This document shows, one piece after another, positions 36,462-47,740 of a stretch of 64,000 nt of DNA; the first letter of the stretch is position 1; each line of letters opens with the position of its first letter. The stretch spans positions 558,001 through 622,000 of the forward strand of contig NQMI01000004.1 of NCBI GenBank assembly GCA_002270565.1, written 5' to 3'. Made by a program: the position numbers and the translations under genes. The notes below the pieces were generated by a model. The model had not been told where the DNA came from and made no database searches. It was given only the letters and a program-made list of their open reading frames with translations. Source of the stretch: Stenocarpella maydis (lineage: Eukaryota > Ascomycota > Sordariomycetes > Diaporthales > Diaporthaceae).

Positions 36462-36769
36462 CGCTGGGCTGCAGCCAATCAGATCGCTTCATTAGCCTCA
36501 CTTTCAACCACATCTCACCACCCCTTCAGTGCTTTTTGCAGCTGTAGCACCCAATGCACTGTAACGCCCCTATCGCCACCAACTTGCAAATAACGACCCT
36601 TAATCAACGCTTTGCTGCAGCAATCAAATTCTTATCGGAATCAATCATTTTTGCATTAAAAAGAAGATCTGATTAATTAGATATCGAATTTTCAGCGTTA
36701 TAGCGATAGCGCAGCTACCTGATTATTTAGGTCTTAAGGCGTAATAGCAAGCTGACTGTTATAACTGGA

Positions 36770-39180
36770 ATACTAACATTACTACTGCGAATCATCATCA
36801 ACCAGCACTTTCCAACCCTCCTACCTTCCTCAAACTTTTCCAGGGTGGATATAATACTTATAAGGATCTTAAGGCTAATTTGGATAAAGCTATAAAATCT
36901 GCTAGATTCCTAATGGTAATCAGAAGGTTTAAGCCTATATAGGTGGATTTAGAGTATAGTAAAGGTGCGCTGTAATCTTTAACTACAAAAGTCTCTAACG
37001 CTTTAATAATTAAAGCAAACTACAAATAGTAAGCCATCACCCATATAATGAGGGCATCATTAGGCAAGTGGGTACTAGTGATCCAGGAGGGCGTGTATAC
37101 TTACTACGGCCCTTAGGAGGTACCTGAAGCCTAGTAAGGCTGGGCGAAGCTATCACAAGATTATTACAACTTCCTCACCCATATGGCTATAGACCCAGCC
37201 CTTATAAAGCCTTAGAGACTTGCAGCAGCTCTATGCTGAGAGTACCCAGGTGTACTGCTAGGGCCAAACACTATAAAGGACTGGCTGGCAGCCTATCGCA
37301 AGAAGCAGCAGGGCATCTATACACCTACCTAAGCAGCATTAGATTGGCTTGAGAAGGAGGGCTGCTAGTACTATTGGGCTACTGATAAGAAGGGAAGCAT
37401 TATGGGTATCTTCTAGTGCGAGAAGTAGCAGCTAGCATGGGTTTAAGAGCCACGCTTTATACGTAATCTCTCACTTAACTATACCTATTCAACCAATAGT
37501 AAGAAGATGCCCTTCTTTTAAGATACGGTAGTAACCCACATAAAGAGGATATTATCACTATTCCAAGGGGTTATTAATAATAAGAGAGAATCTGGCTTCC
37601 AGTGGCTTCTTAAGTAGCTTTATGGTCTTCTCTACAAGTGCTAAATTAAGCTTCTAAGGCTCTTTATTACTAACTATGATAACACTCTGATTAATACCCT
37701 TGATTATAAATTCCCTAGGGCACGCTATTAGCTGTATATCTTCTATATTAATATAAATATTGTCCTTAATATTAAGAAGAAGTAGCATAAGCCGGGAGCT
37801 ATAAGGCTGGCAATGGGAGGCCCGGAGGCACCGGCGCTGGGAGCTCCAGAGGAAAACACCATAGAGGTCACTAAGGCCGAAGATCTTAATAAGGAGGATA
37901 AGGATCTTGCTTCCCTTATAGCGCTAGCAAGAGGGAAGGCCATAATACTCTTACGGGTGCTTAATGAGATGCTATATACTCAAACAGCCCTCTTTAACCT
38001 CCTTAAGTTCATGGAGTATTCTATAAATTATAAGATCTATAATATAGCTTGGCAATAGCTTTAAGAGGTCTTCTTAGACTAGATGGCAATTATCTAGTAC
38101 CTTAAGATATAGTATATTAATAAGGCTGAGGAGATTGTTGCTAAATGGGCAGCCCATTAGATCTGCAAAACCCTTAACTTCAGCTTGCATATGACCTCCT
38201 CCACTAAGCAAATACACTAGAAGCTAAAGGTGTACCTAGGCTATAAGATAGGGAATCTTCTCTATCTGATAATAGCTGATTATAAGGCTATTAATGATAC
38301 TACTTGTGGCCTCTGTTAGGAGGAGGTAAAGTAGAAGATATTATTACTTTAGAAGTTTAACAGCAAGAAGTAGCTTGATTAGCTGCTACTGTAGGTCTTA
38401 AGAGCAGCGCTAGAGATACTTATGATTAAGCACCAGAAGGCATTAAGGATGCTTTAAAAAGAAGCCCTATAGAGTTACTACAGACCTTCTAATTGCAGCT
38501 ATACGGTTTATATATAGTATAGTATGATCTATGTAAACCATATTGCTGATAAAGAGGAGGCTTTGCTTCCTCTCGAGAAGAGCGATGTGCATGAAGACTA
38601 CTACCTTAATTGTGACCTCTCCCTCGAGAACCCTCTCCTCAGTGTATACTTGCTGAAGAAGGTTACCGCCATGAAGGGCAGACCTTGCAAGAATGCACTA
38701 TTTATAGCTAATAAAGAGGGTCTCTTTAAGAGCTATAGGAAGGCTATAATGGGTAAAAAGATAACTTCCACTATAATGAGCCTTAGCAGCAGGGCTAGCG
38801 ATAAAACAAGGGCGATAATGGCTTTAGTATAGCGTGTGAATTCAGCTTTCGAGTATAATAACGTGACCCTCTAGTCCCTGGATGAAGAGGATGCCTGTGG
38901 CAGTAATACCCAGCACGCTAGCATCCCTCAGAGCTAGCAGCTAGCGAGAAGGGTTACGAAGAAGGCAAAGCAGCGGCCTTAGAAGCAAAGGCCGCTATTA
39001 GACATCACGAGATTAATTATACAGACCTTAGCAGCAGGCACACCCTCAAGCATGAGGTTAGGGGCTAAGCGGCAGCATATAGCAGCTATTAGAAGCATCA
39101 ACCAGTTGCTACGGGTAAATCTGACTGTTGGGGATCTCATTGGTAATAATAATAATGATAATAAGGTGGAGGAGATTTAA
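36770..39180 (+). pseudogene. MULE transposase, RIP-degenerate
   Basis: The frame from about 36770 can be followed for some 800 codons through dozens of TAG/TAA and at least one TGA codon. The MULE core is recognisable: LSLNYTYSTNSKKMPFF (37468 on), GVINNKRESGFQWLLK, LRLFITNYDNTLINTLDYKF and PRARY, stop, LYIFYININIVLNIKKK. In active MULEs the first block has DxTY and the second TDxD. Here both catalytic aspartates are Asn (codons AAC at 37477-37479 and 37672-37674), each explained by one TpG-to-TpA change. Most stops fall where the family has or could have Gln (CAG/CAA to TAG/TAA). A zinc-finger-like N-terminal DNA-binding domain is not clearly visible. The element cannot move by itself. Confidence 0.85.
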
Positions 39181-39366
39181 GATGAGATTGTGGTCTGTAT
39201 AGACTAGATATATAGCAAAACACCATTAATTTGAGCGATTCCTACTGTAGCGAGTGTGGCGATAGTGGTATTACTGAAGCGATAATGAGGACTACCGGCA
39301 GTGACGGCGGCTAAGGTTAAAATAATGGTTTGCATACTAATTTGGGTGGTGCGCGTTGTACGTGCA

Positions 39367-39425
39367 CTGGGGGCCTATATGTACTCGTGTACCCTCCGTT
39401 TTTATGGGTGTGAATCTCCGCGTTC
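39367..39425 (-). repeat. Right terminal inverted repeat of the MULE
   Basis: On the minus strand it begins GAACGCGGAG and continues CACCCATAAAAACGGAGGGT to GGCCCCCAG, mirroring the left end. Confidence 0.92.
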
Positions 39426-39433
39426 ATTCTAAA
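39426..39433. repeat. Right target-site duplication (ATTCTAAA)
   Basis: It is identical to the eight bases flanking the left end of the element (36400-36407). Confidence 0.85.
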
Positions 39434-41091
39434 CCAGTGGATTACATGATCTTACACAAGGCTCCGCCAGAAGGAAGAAGTTGGAAAAACGCAGGATCGA
39501 CCTATATAGGGTCACATTAGACACTTCAAAAGAGCCTTCCCCCCCAGGAAGGGATCAGGCTACCTCTGGATTCCACAGAAGGTTACTTCTTAGATCCTAC
39601 AACATTTGCGTATGCGCCACCAGGCCGCTGATTGCGTGAGCTCAAGTCTCTTGCCACTGGGATATGGGACCTCCTTTGCACCTGCAACCAGATGTTGATA
39701 TGTACTGGGCGACCACCATGCGTACTCATCAGCGTTAATATCTGGAATTCCTCTTGTTTCAGTTCTAGAAAATCAAGAGATGTCGCGACTAAGGACCACT
39801 GCACATGTGTACTATCAGAGAAAAAGTGTGCTGCACACCCTGCATACTACCCCTGGAATTGTATCGTGACAAGAGGCTCCCGTTGATACTCGGTTGTAGA
39901 TTTAGGCCAACTTGAGGTCATAGTCAATGCGCCGCTTGAGGTAGAGGCTTCAGCCAGAGACGCAGGGGCAGAGTGTTCCGCTCGCGACGAAACAGGCTCA
40001 GAGGTGAAACGAGTTTCTTTTCAATATACAGGCAGTGCGCATCTAACAGAAACATCAAGCTCATCCGGCGAGAAGATTCCTCGCCTGCATCTGATTGATT
40101 TATCCATAAGACACTGGACTTGCCTCGAAGTTGAGAAAAGAGCAGTGACGGGGTCTGAGACCTTTAGGTGGTGCTGGCTCTTCGACCTGAAGATCGCCAG
40201 AGCTTGGATCCGGCCTACCTAGGTACCTAGGTACTGCAGGCGTGAAAATTACTAGACGCGCATTAAGGGCTTGAAGATTTACCCAGGCGAAGAAATAATT
40301 GTCGTCAATGCAGTCCACTGGTCCAACTGTTTAAACGCTGGACTCGGTCTTCTCGTAGGGCAACACGAAGGAGGCGTAAGGGATACTTCAGCGCACAGAG
40401 TTGGCCGAGGCCAGGGCCTTTGGGACTGCTCTTGAGAAAATTTCTCGCTGCCCATATTGAGGGAGGTTTTGCCAGGCTTGTTTCTTTGGAAGCTGTCTGT
40501 GCTCGTCTTTCCGGGAATGTTAAAGCACAGGGTGCACATCATAATGTTGATGAGAGCAGATCTAATACAGTAAGGCCGAAGATTTTTCGCTGTCTTTGGC
40601 CCATGGAAGATATCTCAGGCTTTGTTGATTTGCTTGGGATTTAATTTACCTTTGCTAGGGGCGTCTACGAGGTGGACAATGGTCTATAGATGAAGATGCA
40701 CACACCACCTAGATATGGCGGTCGTAGGCACCCTAGTGGGACATCAACATCATTACATAATACTCTTGTCATTAGAAAACGATGCCCCATAACAAGGCTT
40801 CTTGATTTCAGTGCTATTAATTGTGTGGTCGAGCAAGTGCTGAGAAGTGACATGGGTCAACAGACCGACCAAGGAGGTTTGGGAAAGTGTAGAGGCCCAG
40901 CGCAGAGCACTTTAGTCCACCACTCAAAGTCCCCAACACATCAAGGCGTTAGAGGGAAAGAATGGGGCTCATCAAGCTGCAAGGAGAAGGAAAAGAAGCA
41001 TGTAGGAAGACGAAGCAAGCCTCGGTCTAGGTATCACTGCGGAATAGAATGAGAACACCTCGGGAAACAGAAGCAAGGGAACACTGCCGCC
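39434..41091. other. Gene-free flank of the MULE
   Basis: Short protein-like stretches on the plus strand (for example around 39700-39850, SSALISGIPLVSVLENQEMS) are interrupted by stops and may be the continuation of the decayed locus left of the element. Two overlapping TACCTAGGTA palindromes lie at 40216-40233. No intact gene is visible. Confidence 0.35.
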
Positions 41092-41679
41092 CTACTTCTT
41101 GAAAACGCCGACAACTTTGGCCTTCAATTTATCCGCCAGACCTTGGTGCGTGCCATGCTCCTCGCCTTCCTTGTGGGGGGCATGGTGGACGTTGCCCTCG
41201 CCGCCCCTGCCGGTGTGGTGGTCCTGGTTCTCGGTTGAAGGCCTTACGGCCGCCTCCGGGACCACCTCTTTGTCGGTCCGAGGAGCGGCAGCGTTGGCAT
41301 CTGAGATGTTTGCGGCGCCTGCACAGGATGTTAATTGTGCTGATCAGTTTGGTCATGAGGTGGGGAAAAAACAAACACGGGGCTGCTCCTGTGCCTCTCC
41401 CGGCCGGGCCTGGTCACGTCACTTATCAGGCCGGATGTGCGCTCTTTGACTGGCAACAACAACCAGAGATAAGGAGCGTACGGCCCGACCCATGTCGTCT
41501 TCTTGCCCTGGCGCCTGGCGCATCGCAAATGAGAAGCATCACATACCTCCTCGTCCAGTGCTCACACCGGTACCGGCCTCTCCTTCGCGGACGACTTCGC
41601 CATCCGTGTACTTTGTATCATCTGGATACACGTTTCCCTGGCCCCCTCTGCCGTGGCTCACTGGGGCGCTGGCGCTCAT
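41092..41679 (-). CDS. Small GRGG-repeat protein, DUF3602 family
   Basis: There are two exons, 41679-41547 and 41318-41092, with a 228-nt phase-1 intron (GTATGT to TGCAG); the product is 119 residues. Three copies of a glycine-rich motif define the family: HGRGGQGNV (9-17), TGRGGAANI (41-49) and TGRGGEGNV (80-88). The middle copy is assembled across the splice junction, supporting the model. The rest is hydrophilic and probably disordered, with a lysine-rich amphipathic C-terminus (ADKLKAKVVGVFKK). The motifs match the fungal DUF3602 family, whose function is not established. No signal peptide or membrane segment is seen. The start at 41679 is chosen because it gives the usual short N-terminus before the first repeat; the frame is open further upstream to 41796 but without family similarity. 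Confidence 0.85.
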
Positions 41680-43074
41680 CCTGGAGGTTCGTTCAGTTCT
41701 GAGGGTGGGGAGTTCTCGAGCGGGTGCTGCAGAGCCTAGGTGACCAATTTTGTAGGGCAGGAGGTCTTTAGCTGGATGGATCAGGTAGGAGGTCAAGTGG
41801 TGGAGGGTCTAGGTGGGAGGAGCGTGATAAATAAGGCTGAAGTTGGTAGGGTTGCATGGGGGTTTAGTTCCCAGCCCCCAGCCCCAGGACATGACAGCTG
41901 CGAGGTCGGTGGCGCCAGTGCACAAATGTCAAATCACAGCAGCCACAAGTGCGTCATGTCTGCAGCTGTGGCCAGGCAGGCGCCGGGGAGGTGGGACAGC
42001 AAGCTACAGTACGCTATTCCTTGGTCGATTCCGAGTCCCAGTCGGAAGTGATATGGCCTGATTGGGCACCAGGGCGTACAAACACATATTACAAACGCGT
42101 GGGGTGACTTGCAAGTCTAGTGCTGCAGGACAGTGGTGGGTGTGGCTTGGCCAATACTCTCTGTCTTCACATGCAACTTGGAACACCTCTCCAATGGGAG
42201 AGTGAGTTGTTTACGTAATGTACCTTGAGGCTTGGCTCTGTGTAAATAGAGAGCCTCGCTCTTGTGAAGGTGCCCAGTTTGCACTCCGGCAAAAGACCCG
42301 GACCATGACGTAATGAAGCGATAAGATACCGAGGTGCAGAAAGTATCAATATGGTCTAGCCGCTTTCGGTTTGATACCCATTTGCGGGCTCCATCACCTG
42401 GCTGACTACACCTTCCTTCATCTATAAACGAACACAACCAATAATATATCTAGGTATGTTGCTTTTGGCAGTTAAGAATTTATTGAGTCATCATTTAAGA
42501 CATAATGGCTTCTGTGTTTCTGCAGGTCATTCTCAACTGTGACTGAATACTTTTGCTGAGGTGCTCCTGTGTAGAACTTGTCCTGGTCATGCAGTTGGTG
42601 GCTACCGTGAATGTGCAAATCTCGGGCTCTGGCAGTGCAGAACAATGGATGCACACAATAGGCACTTCAGACAACTCGGCACTCCATCTGTTTGAAGCGA
42701 CAGGGTGGAAAGTTGCCACCAGCCACTCTGACACTCTGATCACTGGTTTCTGGCAGAATCACCTGTCATCAAGTTTCACGGGGACACGCGACAAAGTTTA
42801 GAGTTCCGGGCTGCCTGCCCCACACCTCGCCCATCACGCTAGAAAGCGTGTAGCGTGTCGTGCCGCATTTCACCCAATTCACAATTCGCCCAATTCATTG
42901 TTCAACTTTGTCGACCCGCCTTCAGCTTAACTCGGAGGTCTCACACCACCCCTTCCCGGCCTTCTTGGTTGCAGCATTTTCTGTACACCACAGAACAACT
43001 CAAATCAATTCGAGCCCAGGTTTCCACTTGCCCACCAGCCTGCTTACTGGTGCTGTCGCCACTGTCCTCGAAGC
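41680..43074. other. Divergent promoter region
   Basis: This is the shared upstream region of the DUF3602 gene (minus) and the Fun30-type gene (plus). I see no gene. The last 200 bases before 43075 are the pyrimidine-rich leader of the remodeller gene. Confidence 0.5.
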
Positions 43075-46000
43075 ATGAGTTCCTCCCCCTTCACCTCGCC
43101 TTTGCGCGAGGTTGTCCCCCAGACAAGCAGTCCCCTTGGCCTCAAACACGACCCTATTGCGCTTAGCTCTGACGAGGATGACGAGCTGTCAGTCACTGGC
43201 GCTCACTCATCACCTTACTTCACACAGCCCACGCAGCTCCTCACCAAACCTTCCATCACTGCCATTACCCAGCCAACACAGCCAACACAGCCGAATCACG
43301 TCACACAGGCGACACAGGTCGTCGATCGCGCGAGACTTGGACTTGGTGCAAATGCCCACAAGTCACCGTCCATGTCACCTGCGGCTGCCAAGGTCGAGGT
43401 CCCCGCCTCCTCGCCATACCGATCTCTGGATGTGAAGAATTCGCCATCCTCGTCGCCTCAGTCTGAGCGCACAAAGGTCGAGGTCCCCGCCTCCCCCTGC
43501 CAGAGACCTGCTCTGCCGTCTGCTTTCTCCCGCTTGGGCGGCGGTCTAATGGCACCTGCTGGCACCTCTTTCAGACCTCCCCCAAGGATCAACACAAAGC
43601 CTGCCCCTGCCCCCCAGTCACCAGTGAAGCGAGCACCCACCAAGCGCGAGTTTGTGGAGATCCTGTCGGACGATGAGCTGGGTACCTCCCATAGCCGATA
43701 TGCTGCCGATAGCTCTGGCGACGAGCGACCCGCACGAGGGGATATCAAGCGCTCCTCCTTCCAATACCAGCAACCAAAGCCCGAGTCGCCTCCCACTGCT
43801 GCTCAACTCAAGCAACAGCAAGCCTCTAGGCAGCACCTGACAAAGGTATTCCATGGATTCAAGTCCTCTTCAACCACCTCGCCCTCCAGCTCCACTGGCT
43901 CACAGCCCTCGGCACAGCCTAGCTCGAGGAGCTCTGAACCCTCCCGAACCCCGTCACCGCCACCGAAGCGCAGGCGACTCGTCCGTGGCCGGAACCCCAA
44001 CAATTCCCCGAGCTCGTCACAGCTCACCCCACGAGCCGCTCCGATCACCAGCCTGATCTCCGACGACGAAGATGACGACCCTGCCTCCAACGATAAGGAC
44101 GATGGAGATGACTATGCAACGGACCAGCAGGATGAGTCGTCTGGGGACGAGGACGAGTTAGAGCGCCGATCACCAGGCGAGGCCTCCACATCCGTGAACC
44201 CCATTGGAACCAAGCGCAAGGACAAGATACTGCAATACCTCGGAATCTGCTCCATTGAGAGCCTCATGGCTGATGCCAAGATACAGAAGGACGCAGCAAA
44301 GTTCATGCTCGAGAAGGGACCTTTCCGAACCGTCGACCAGGTCAAGGCTGTCAGCAGGTTGAAGATGTCCCGTGGCAAGAAGGTCCGGCATGAGCTTGGC
44401 CAGGAGGTCTTTGATGAGCTTGTCGCGTACATGAAGCGACTTGACGCAATTGACCGAATTGTCGAGTATTGCGAGACCCAGGGACGTAGCATCAGGATGA
44501 AGATCGGTTCGTGGAAGATGGACCAGAGGGGCGTGACAAGCGCCACCCTGAACAGCAACTCCACCGTCCTCCCGTTCGCCCGCGAGCCAAAGGCAATGCA
44601 GGGCCACTGCACCATGCAGCCGTACCAGCTATTCGGCATGAACTGGATGTGGCAGCTGTACGCCCAGCGCTTTGGAGGCATCCTGGCCGACGATATGGGG
44701 TTGGGGAAGACATGCCAGGTAGTATCGTTCATGGCCCTGCTCAAGAGCCAATTTGACGCCGGTTTCTTCCAGGAGAGGCCCTGGCCCAACTTTGTCGTCG
44801 TCCCGCCATCGGTCCTGGAGAACTGGGAGAACGAGTTCGACAAGTTTGCACCCGAGCTGTCTGTCATCACGTACTCTGGCAAACCCGCCGAGCGTGACGA
44901 GCTTGCGCTTACGATCCGGGAGGCGCCAGCCGAGTACCACGTCATTCTCACCTCGTACTCGCAGATGCAGCGCCCCCGGGACGTGAGTCTGATCAACAAG
45001 ATTGGGATCAACGCGGCAGTGTTTGACGAGGGCCACAAACTGAAGAACCCAAAGGCCCAGATCTACCAGAACCTGATCCGAGTCGACGCGGCCTGGAAGC
45101 TTATCATGACTGGCACACCGATCCAAAACAACATCATGGAGATGGTCGCACTATTGAACTTTCTGTCCCCGCATGTTTTCCACCACTACGGCGACCACCT
45201 CCAAGACTTGTTCGATCAGAAGGCATCACTCCAACAGGTCTCTGAGGGCGCCGTGCTCTTGAGCGACAGGGTCAAGCGCGCACGGAGCATCCTGGAGCCC
45301 TTCATCCTCCAGCGAACCAAGGAGCAGGTTCTGACCACCATGCCAGCAAAGATCCGCAAGGCTGTGTACTGCGACATGGACGATGGCCAGAAGGCGCTAT
45401 ACGAGGACTTTGTTCACAAGTTCCGCAATGCCAAGATACACAAGGTCGACACGGGCGGCCGCAAGAACGACATGAACAACCCGTGGGTCCAGCTCCGCAA
45501 GGCAGCCATACACCCACAGCTCTTCCGCCGGTTCTTCACGGATGAGAAGTGTGAGGAGATGGCCAAGGTCCTGATGAAGTCTGTCTCTCAGGACATCCTG
45601 AGGCAGCCCAACCTGACACACCTGACGAACGAGCTGAAGAACGAGTCCGACTTCCAGCTGCACCTCTGGTGTCGAGACTACTCTTGCATCCGCAGCTTTG
45701 ACTGCCCAGAGGATACCTGGCTGGAGAGTGGCAAGGTCAGGAAGCTCCTGGAGCTCATTGATGGCTATCAGGAGAACGGCGACCGGGTGCTCGTCTTTTC
45801 GCGTTTCGCAATGGTCCTTTCCATCCTTGAAGAGTGCCTGGCGCAGGCTGGTGTCAGGCATCTCGTCCTGCAGGGAGAGACCAAGGTCGTTGAGCGCCAG
45901 CAGCTCATTGACCAGTTCAACGATGACAAGTCAATCACGGTATTCTTGTTGACGACCAAGGCCGGCGGTACAGGAATCAACCTCACAGCCGCCAACAAGG

Positions 46001-46322
46001 TCATTCTGTTCGACCAGTCGGACAACCCACAGGACGACATTCAGGCGTGAGTTTTTTTTTTCTTTCTCTTTCTTTCTTCCCTCCCTAGAAGTGCTCAATT
46101 CATCCTGACTGACATGTACACAGCGAGAACCGTGCACACCGTCTCGGTCAGCAGCGCGAGGTAGAGGTCAACCGCCTCCTGTCCAGGGGCACTATTGATG
46201 AGCTGGTCTACAAGGCGTGTCAGCGCAAGCTCGAGCTCGCAGGCAAGATCACGGGCCACCACGAGGAGATTTCGGGCACGGATGTGCAGGAGGAGGTCTC
46301 CAAGATCCTGCTCCAGGAATAG
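43075..46322 (+). CDS. fun30: SNF2-family chromatin remodeller, Fun30/SMARCAD1 type
   Basis: There are two exons, 43075-46046 and 46124-46322 (phase 2, GTGAGT to CACAG); the product is 1,056 residues. It is a nuclear ATP-dependent DNA translocase. Residues 1 to about 380 are disordered and acidic or Ser/Pro-rich with PTQPTQP repeats and many Ser-Pro sites. The helicase core follows: Walker A DDMGLGKT (539-546), Walker B DEGH (651-654), LIMTGTPIQNN, and in the C-terminal lobe LVFSRFAMVLSILEECL, TKAGGTGINLTAAN and RAHRLGQ (994-1000), which the splice restores. DEGH, the short insert between lobes, and EEVSKILLQE at the C-terminus fit the Fun30/Fft3/SMARCAD1 subfamily, which acts in heterochromatin maintenance and DNA-end resection. 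No chromo or bromo domain is seen, which argues against the ISWI, CHD and SNF2-proper groups. Confidence 0.92.
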
Positions 46323-47075
46323 ACGAGAGGATGGAGGTATAGAAGAGGAAAGAAGAGAACAAAAAAAAAGGCCAGGGGCGTATACGAGCCCATGCAGCAT
46401 GCAGTTGGCATTGTAGACAGGCGTCAGGGTTCTTCTGATTGCGATACCCCCCCCCCCCCCCATTGCATCTAAAGGTAGACGCGTACAGGTTGGTAACACT
46501 GATCAATAAATACTATGTAAATTCACCGAGATTATGTGTTTTGCATGATTTTGTGTCATCAATGTGGCTGGCTGGCTGCCTTTGTATTAGCTTTGGCGGC
46601 AGAGATACATGAGGTTAATACCCTGCGTCTTATGGTGCATTGAATGTAAAGAGACCAACTACAAATTGTTCCCAGCATGTCGTGTACGTCTCTAATGCCA
46701 TCAATCATTGCAGGGTGGCTGGTATAAAGAGACCGCATAGGACTACGATAGGCTGGATTTATGACATGACGTTGAAATCTAGTGGGGTTTCCTAGCTGGC
46801 TACGCAGCCATTTATTAGCGGATCGGCTGCCCCTCCGCAGTCGCTTTCACCCAGGCACGTCGTCGCCTCACCAAACTCAAAGACCCACACGCTGCAGCAG
46901 CACCGAGAGCCTCAACCCGAGTACATCGGGACTCGTAAATTACCTGTCAAGCCACGGCCGTGCGTCCCCAGGCTCACGCTCACTCACTACCACGCAAGCC
47001 CAAACACCAACTCACAATCACTCGCTCACTCACTCTCAAGGCCCTACCACCGCTGTCAGCACACACACACAAACC
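46323..47075. other. Intergenic region between the remodeller and VMA21 genes
   Basis: This is the 3' flank of the remodeller gene, with a run of about 14 C at 46447-46460, followed by the promoter and AC-rich leader of the VMA21 gene. No gene is seen. Confidence 0.5.
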
Positions 47076-47740
47076 ATGGCCACGCAAAGGATCATCTCGG
47101 GCGAGAAGACCATCCTCGAGAAGGACGACATTGTCGGCGCCAGCCCGGCCGCCGGCACGCAGTCCAACATCGCCCCTGCGGTGCCCATGTGCGTTGATAC
47201 CCCCCCCCTTCACTGAGCTCGTCGGACGGGTGCAACAGGGGGGGGGGAAGCACCTGCTCACTCTTAGCCTCGACTTGGAGCCCCGAGCTGACCGCAAACG
47301 GCGATACAACACCAGGGACGTCATAGTCAAGCTGCTAGCCTTCACCTTCGCCATGATAGTCGTGCCCATCGGGTCGTACTTTGCAACAGTCAATACGGTA
47401 TTCAAGGGTGAGTTAAATACCACTATGTCATACACATTATACACATATACATACACATATACATACACATATACATACACATATACATACACATATACAT
47501 ACACATATACATACACACATACATACATATGTTTGCATATACACCCGAGCAGCCCAAAAAAAAAGGCTAACTCAAGGTCCCCCCCCCCCAATTCCAGGCA
47601 ACTCGACCTTCGCAGGCGCCACGGCCGCCATCATGGCCAACGTCGTGCTCATCGCGTACGTGGTCGTCGCCATGAGGGAGGACCAGTCGGAGCAGTACGA
47701 CGCCAAGAGGAAGGGCAAGGAGGGCAAGAAGGACCGCTGA
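47076..47740 (+). CDS. vma21: V-ATPase assembly factor Vma21
   Basis: There are three exons, 47076-47188, 47316-47407 and 47598-47740, giving 115 residues. Vma21 is a small ER membrane chaperone needed to assemble the Vo sector of the vacuolar proton ATPase. The family core spans both introns: DVIVKLLAFTFAMIVVPIGS (helix 1), YFATVNTVFKGNSTFAGATA (lumenal loop) and AAIMANVVLIAYVVVAMRED (helix 2). The C-terminus ends KEGKKDR, lysine-rich like the ER-retrieval tails of the family. Length and two-helix hairpin match family members. The first intron uses a less usual donor (GTGCGT) within a C-run; the second, 190 nt, contains a perfect 12-bp minisatellite. The protein similarity on both sides of each intron fixes the frame. 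Confidence 0.93.
47441..47512. repeat. 12-bp minisatellite inside VMA21 intron 2
   Basis: Six perfect head-to-tail copies of ACACATATACAT are followed by degenerate CA/TA sequence to about 47530. It lies wholly within the second intron, between the donor at 47408 and the acceptor ending at 47597. Confidence 0.97.

Larger units (their letters stand above)
36408..39425 (+). mobile_element. Complete but inactivated Mutator-like element (MULE)
   Basis: The element is 3,018 bases long with terminal inverted repeats of about 54-59 bases at 36408-36461 and 39367-39425 (38 of the first 40 positions identical, the two differences being A/G) and an 8-bp target-site duplication. The interior is AT-rich and encodes on the plus strand a single MULE-type transposase now full of stop codons. 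Its composition and C-to-T, G-to-A changes indicate RIP. No second copy is visible in this window. Confidence 0.92.
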
